Shown: positions 61,065-64,000 of the stretch, in pieces | How the letters are laid out: each line of letters starts with the position of its first letter | Numbering within the stretch: the stretch's first letter is position 1 | Assembly: GCF_002878395.1 (NCBI RefSeq) | Contig: NC_061117.1 | Coordinates: forward strand, 223,439,401 to 223,503,400 | Length of the DNA: 64,000 bases | Direction of reading: 5' to 3' | Origin: Capsicum annuum | Lineage: Eukaryota; Streptophyta; Magnoliopsida; Solanales; Solanaceae | Notes under the pieces: model-generated | What the model was told of the DNA's origin: nothing | Databases searched by the model: none | Seen by the model: the letters and a program-made list of their open reading frames with translations, nothing else | Translations under genes and position numbers: made by a program

Positions 61065-61276
61065 TATAAATAACATAAATATCAATCATTTTGAAAGTAA
61101 TTACATTTTCTCTTATTTTTTAATTATTTTATTTATTTTCCCTATTAATATATATAACATAACCAACATATATATAACATTCTGTATATATATTAAAATT
61201 TTTATAATATGTTAAGGAGTTAGAATTTTTTTATAGTATTGGAAACATAAATTGTGTATTTATATAATTTTTAGTT
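61065..61276. repeat. Unclassified dispersed repeat, copy B
   Basis: Starts tataaataacataaatatca and ends 'tatataatttttagtt'. It lies about 270 bases upstream of the coiled-coil gene ATG, in the same relation to a minus-strand gene as copy A. Confidence 0.75.
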
Positions 61277-62700
61277 AAAAAAAAATTATATTTTAATATA
61301 TTTAATTGAACCTTAATGAGTTACTGTGAATATGCGGCCCGATAAAAATAGAAGTAGGGTGGAGCTAAAAGAGAAATATTTTTTTTTATTTTATGATATT
61401 TTAATTTAATTTTTTACTTAGCATGTTTTAAGATCATAAGATTTTAAATAATATTTTGATTCATTTGATATAATTTTAATTTAAAATTATAAGATTTAAA
61501 ATTTAATTTATTTTTTTAAATTTATGTTAAGTTAAATTAGATCATTTTTAAAAAAACGGAAGAGTATGAAGTATTTATAATTTAGGAGTAATGCATGTAT
61601 GCATTCTTTAGCACTCTCTTAAAAGGTAAATAGTTTATTTTCAATAAGACTCAGCTAAGTATGTAATGCAAATACAATATTTAGGAATCTATATCGAAAA
61701 TATGAAGAAGAGAATGATAACAATAAAAAAAATATGATGATTGAAGCTAAAAGACAATAAAATGGAAAAATAAAATCATAAAATAGTAATAAAAAAATAA
61801 AATCATAAAATAGTACTTAACTAAAAGAACAATATTAGTAAAGAAATTAGAGTATAAAGAGTATACTATTACGGCGTCGTATTATGAAGTTTTGCATCTA
61901 ACGGCGCAGGTTGGTTCTTAACTAAAGAATTGCAGGCTGCCGTTAGGCATATGGGTCCCACGTACCCCATTTTTTTTTTAAATATATCATGTTAAACTTA
62001 AACTATTACTACTAATTAAATTAAAATAAATTGATGACACTCTCATTTGGTGTAGCATAGTAGGTCATGAATTGAGGCTCCAAAAATAATTTTTGATAAA
62101 AATGTAACGTAAAGATGTATATAATATGTTTTTATGATTCAAAACCTTTTCCAAATCTCACAAATAACTGAAGTTTTAGTACATCAATTTTGTTTGAATT
62201 TTAGCCAATTTAATATAAGTATTTTGAAATTACGCAATGTTAAAGCAAGTCATAGATCTTATATAAACGTATCAGTAAGATTAAAAATATCCAAATTAAA
62301 GTGACAAATTTTTGTTATATAAAAAGAAAAGTAAATCACATGAATCTAAACAAACTAATCTTATCAAGGTTGTAAAAAAAAAAAAAGTCCACATAACATG
62401 AAAAAACTAATGACATTGCATTTATTTCATTGAATAAATTCAGATTTGTGAGGCCTCAGGGTATCCAAGGAAATAACACGTGCACTCATTTTTTGGCTTA
62501 TATTGCCCATGCACTTCTGCATGTTCCCTCCCAATTTTTTTTAATTTTTTTTTTTAATAATAATTTGGTGTTGTTAGTTATAACGTTTTCGGGTACAAGA
62601 ATTTATATATACATGCAACAATAACCTCAACACAAGTTGAAGTCTAAGATAAGAATACTTATGAAGTTCCTTAACACCTTCAACAAAGATTATTAATACG

Positions 62701-62912
62701 TATAAATAACATAAATACCAATCCTTTTGGAAATAATTACACTCTCTCCCACTTTTTTAATTACTTTACTCTCTCTCCCTATTAATATACATAGCATAGC
62801 CAACATATACATAGTATTCTGTGTATATGTTGGGATTTTTGTATTATGTTTAGGGAGTTGGGATTTTTTAAAATACTAGAAATATAAGTTGTGTATTTGT
62901 GTAATTTTTAGT
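62701..62912. repeat. Unclassified dispersed repeat, copy C
   Basis: Starts tataaataacataaatacca and includes 'actctctccctattaatata', 'cagccaacatatac'-like blocks and 'ttgtgtatttgtgtaatttt'. Same length (212) and orientation as copy B. Confidence 0.75.
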
Positions 62913-63392
62913 ATTAATAATCTTTTCCAGAAGTATGTTAATTTTCAGAAATGAGATGAAACGAAATTTTTAAGGCCAAGTCCTCCGATTTCACGGAGTG
63001 TCCTTAAGAAATAATTTCCTTCACTGTATCCGAGGTTATGGAATCTTCCTCCTAGGATAAAATAACCTTCAATCCGAACAATAGGGGTACTTCAAATTGA
63101 TGGATTCTTCAAACTCACTCAACAGCTTAATGATCACACAGAGTTTTTATATAGAAGAAGAGTGTTTTTATTATCAAAAATTTTTGCCAGTACCTGAGTA
63201 ATATATCAGGTATTTATAACCTTTAATGTGTCCTTTTAAAAAGGATGCATTGGTTCAGTAGAAAGACACCTTTTCAGTAGCAGTCACGTCTCTGCGCTCG
63301 GTCTGTGCTGGACTTGCGCCTGATCTACGGTCGCACGTGACGTTTGGCAGATTGCAGTAGTTTCTGCGCTACATCTACGCCCACAGGTCGCG

Positions 63393-63523
63393 TATCCGTG
63401 CTGCGTCTGGGACTTGGAGAAAAATAATTATATCAGATTTTGGATAAAAAAAAATGTGGGCGCATATCCGTGCTGCGTTTGGGACTTGGAGAAAAATAAT
63501 TATATCAGATTTTGGATAAAAAA
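63393..63523. repeat. Two-copy tandem duplication, period 72 bp
   Basis: The unit 'tatccgtgctgcgt' plus 'tgggacttggagaaaaataa' plus 'tatcagattttggataaaa' occurs at 63393 and 63465 with one or two differences. It is preceded by an unusually GC-rich stretch (63270-63390). Confidence 0.9.
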
Positions 63524-63563
63524 ATTTCACTTGTAAATAAGTTTCTGTAAAGAATGGATCTTG

Positions 63564-64000
63564 GACTTAACTCAACCTCAAAAGCTTGCTCATGAGGAGA
63601 GGATTGCCCAAGTCTATATAAGGAGACCGATTACCCATCTCTTTTTGATGTGGGATACTTAACACTCCCCCGTACGCACAGGCCTCGTTAACTGAAGCGT
63701 GGACAATATAATATGAGGGCCAACATCGGTGAACAAAGATTTGGGATGAACTTAGCTCTGATACCATATTAATGATGCAAGTGTATTTCACTTCATACTT
63801 TCAAATGACAAATTACATCAACTATATATACTCAAAGCTAGACACAAAAGGTCAAGAGTAGATCCCTAAAATCATGTCTTCTACCGCTAATAATTTAGAT
63901 GTCTTTGACATTTACTATTTCTAGATGTATCTTGACATTTACTTCTTTATCTTGACAACTATCATATCTTAATAGTTTCAAATAAAATTTGTCTACAATT
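63564..64000 (-). mobile_element. LTR-retrotransposon remnant with primer-binding site, cut by window end
   Basis: On the minus strand 'tggtatcagagc' (63760-63749) is the standard primer-binding site for initiator Met-tRNA. About 85 bases later comes a purine-rich 'gggggag' (about 63671-63665). It is followed by tgttaagtatcccacatc at 63664, the start of a presumed 3' LTR that contains 'cttatatagacttgggcaat' and 'tttgaggttgagttaagtcc'. DNA before the primer site (63761-64000) would be the end of the 5' LTR, which runs off the window. The very short interior suggests a TRIM-like or deleted element. Confidence 0.6.

Larger units (their letters stand above)
60819..64000. other. Promoter of the coiled-coil gene and repeat-rich end of window
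   Basis: After the leader the DNA is AT-rich. It holds copies B and C of the three-copy repeat (61065-61276, 62701-62912), a GC-rich patch with a 72-bp duplication (63270-63523) and an LTR-element remnant (63564-64000). No gene is supported; ORFs at 62430-62624 and 63567-63791 lie in low-complexity or retroelement sequence. Confidence 0.6.

Noticed and set aside
63567..63791. 74-aa minus-strand ORF
   Set aside because: Spans the primer-binding site and short interior of an LTR remnant, which are non-coding parts.

Overview
The window is nuclear DNA of a flowering plant, almost certainly Solanaceae. The genes are intron-rich with GT-AG splice sites, and the intergenic DNA is AT-rich. Introns and spacers carry TS-type SINEs and RTE-LINE 3' ends (ending in TTG repeats), SolS-like tRNA-derived SINEs and many MITEs typical of that family. 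I could not settle the genus. Nothing prokaryotic, viral or CRISPR-like was seen.

Layout. On the + strand: a complex I assembly factor of the NDUFAF2/mimitin family (1596-7031) and mitochondrial aconitase (8833-15976). On the - strand follow a small RNI-like leucine-rich repeat protein (21101-16567, convergent with aconitase), a decayed QUASIMODO2-like methyltransferase pseudogene (23545-23102) and an intronless P-class PPR gene resembling Arabidopsis At4g28010 (27082-24866). Then come translation initiation factor eIF1/SUI1 (+, 29659-29997) and, on the - strand, a calcium-dependent protein kinase (35351-30806), an OTU deubiquitinase of the YOD1/OTU2 type (45008-38151), a secreted PLAT-domain protein (52024-49876) and a coiled-coil protein of the BRANCHLESS TRICHOMES/At5g41620 group (60795-57444). 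The last 3 kb is repeat-rich and includes an LTR-retrotransposon remnant with a primer-binding site.

The genes are an ordinary set of unrelated housekeeping and signalling functions and not a cluster. Three products are probably mitochondrial (NDUFAF2-like, aconitase, PPR), which looks like chance. Exon models were built by hand from splice sites, reading phase and remembered family sequence; every model closes in frame from ATG to stop.

The most interesting items are: a start-stop AUGUAA element six bases before the aconitase ATG; overlapping upstream ORFs before the coiled-coil gene; two near-identical 3' splice sites in the eIF1 leader intron, one of which would retain upstream AUGs; a methyltransferase pseudogene with frameshifts and lost middle exons; an 803-bp hAT-like element with a perfect 8-bp target duplication inside a SINE; fourfold tandem amplification of a SINE tail plus its flank upstream of the OTU gene; and an unclassified roughly 200-bp repeat present three times, twice just upstream of minus-strand genes.
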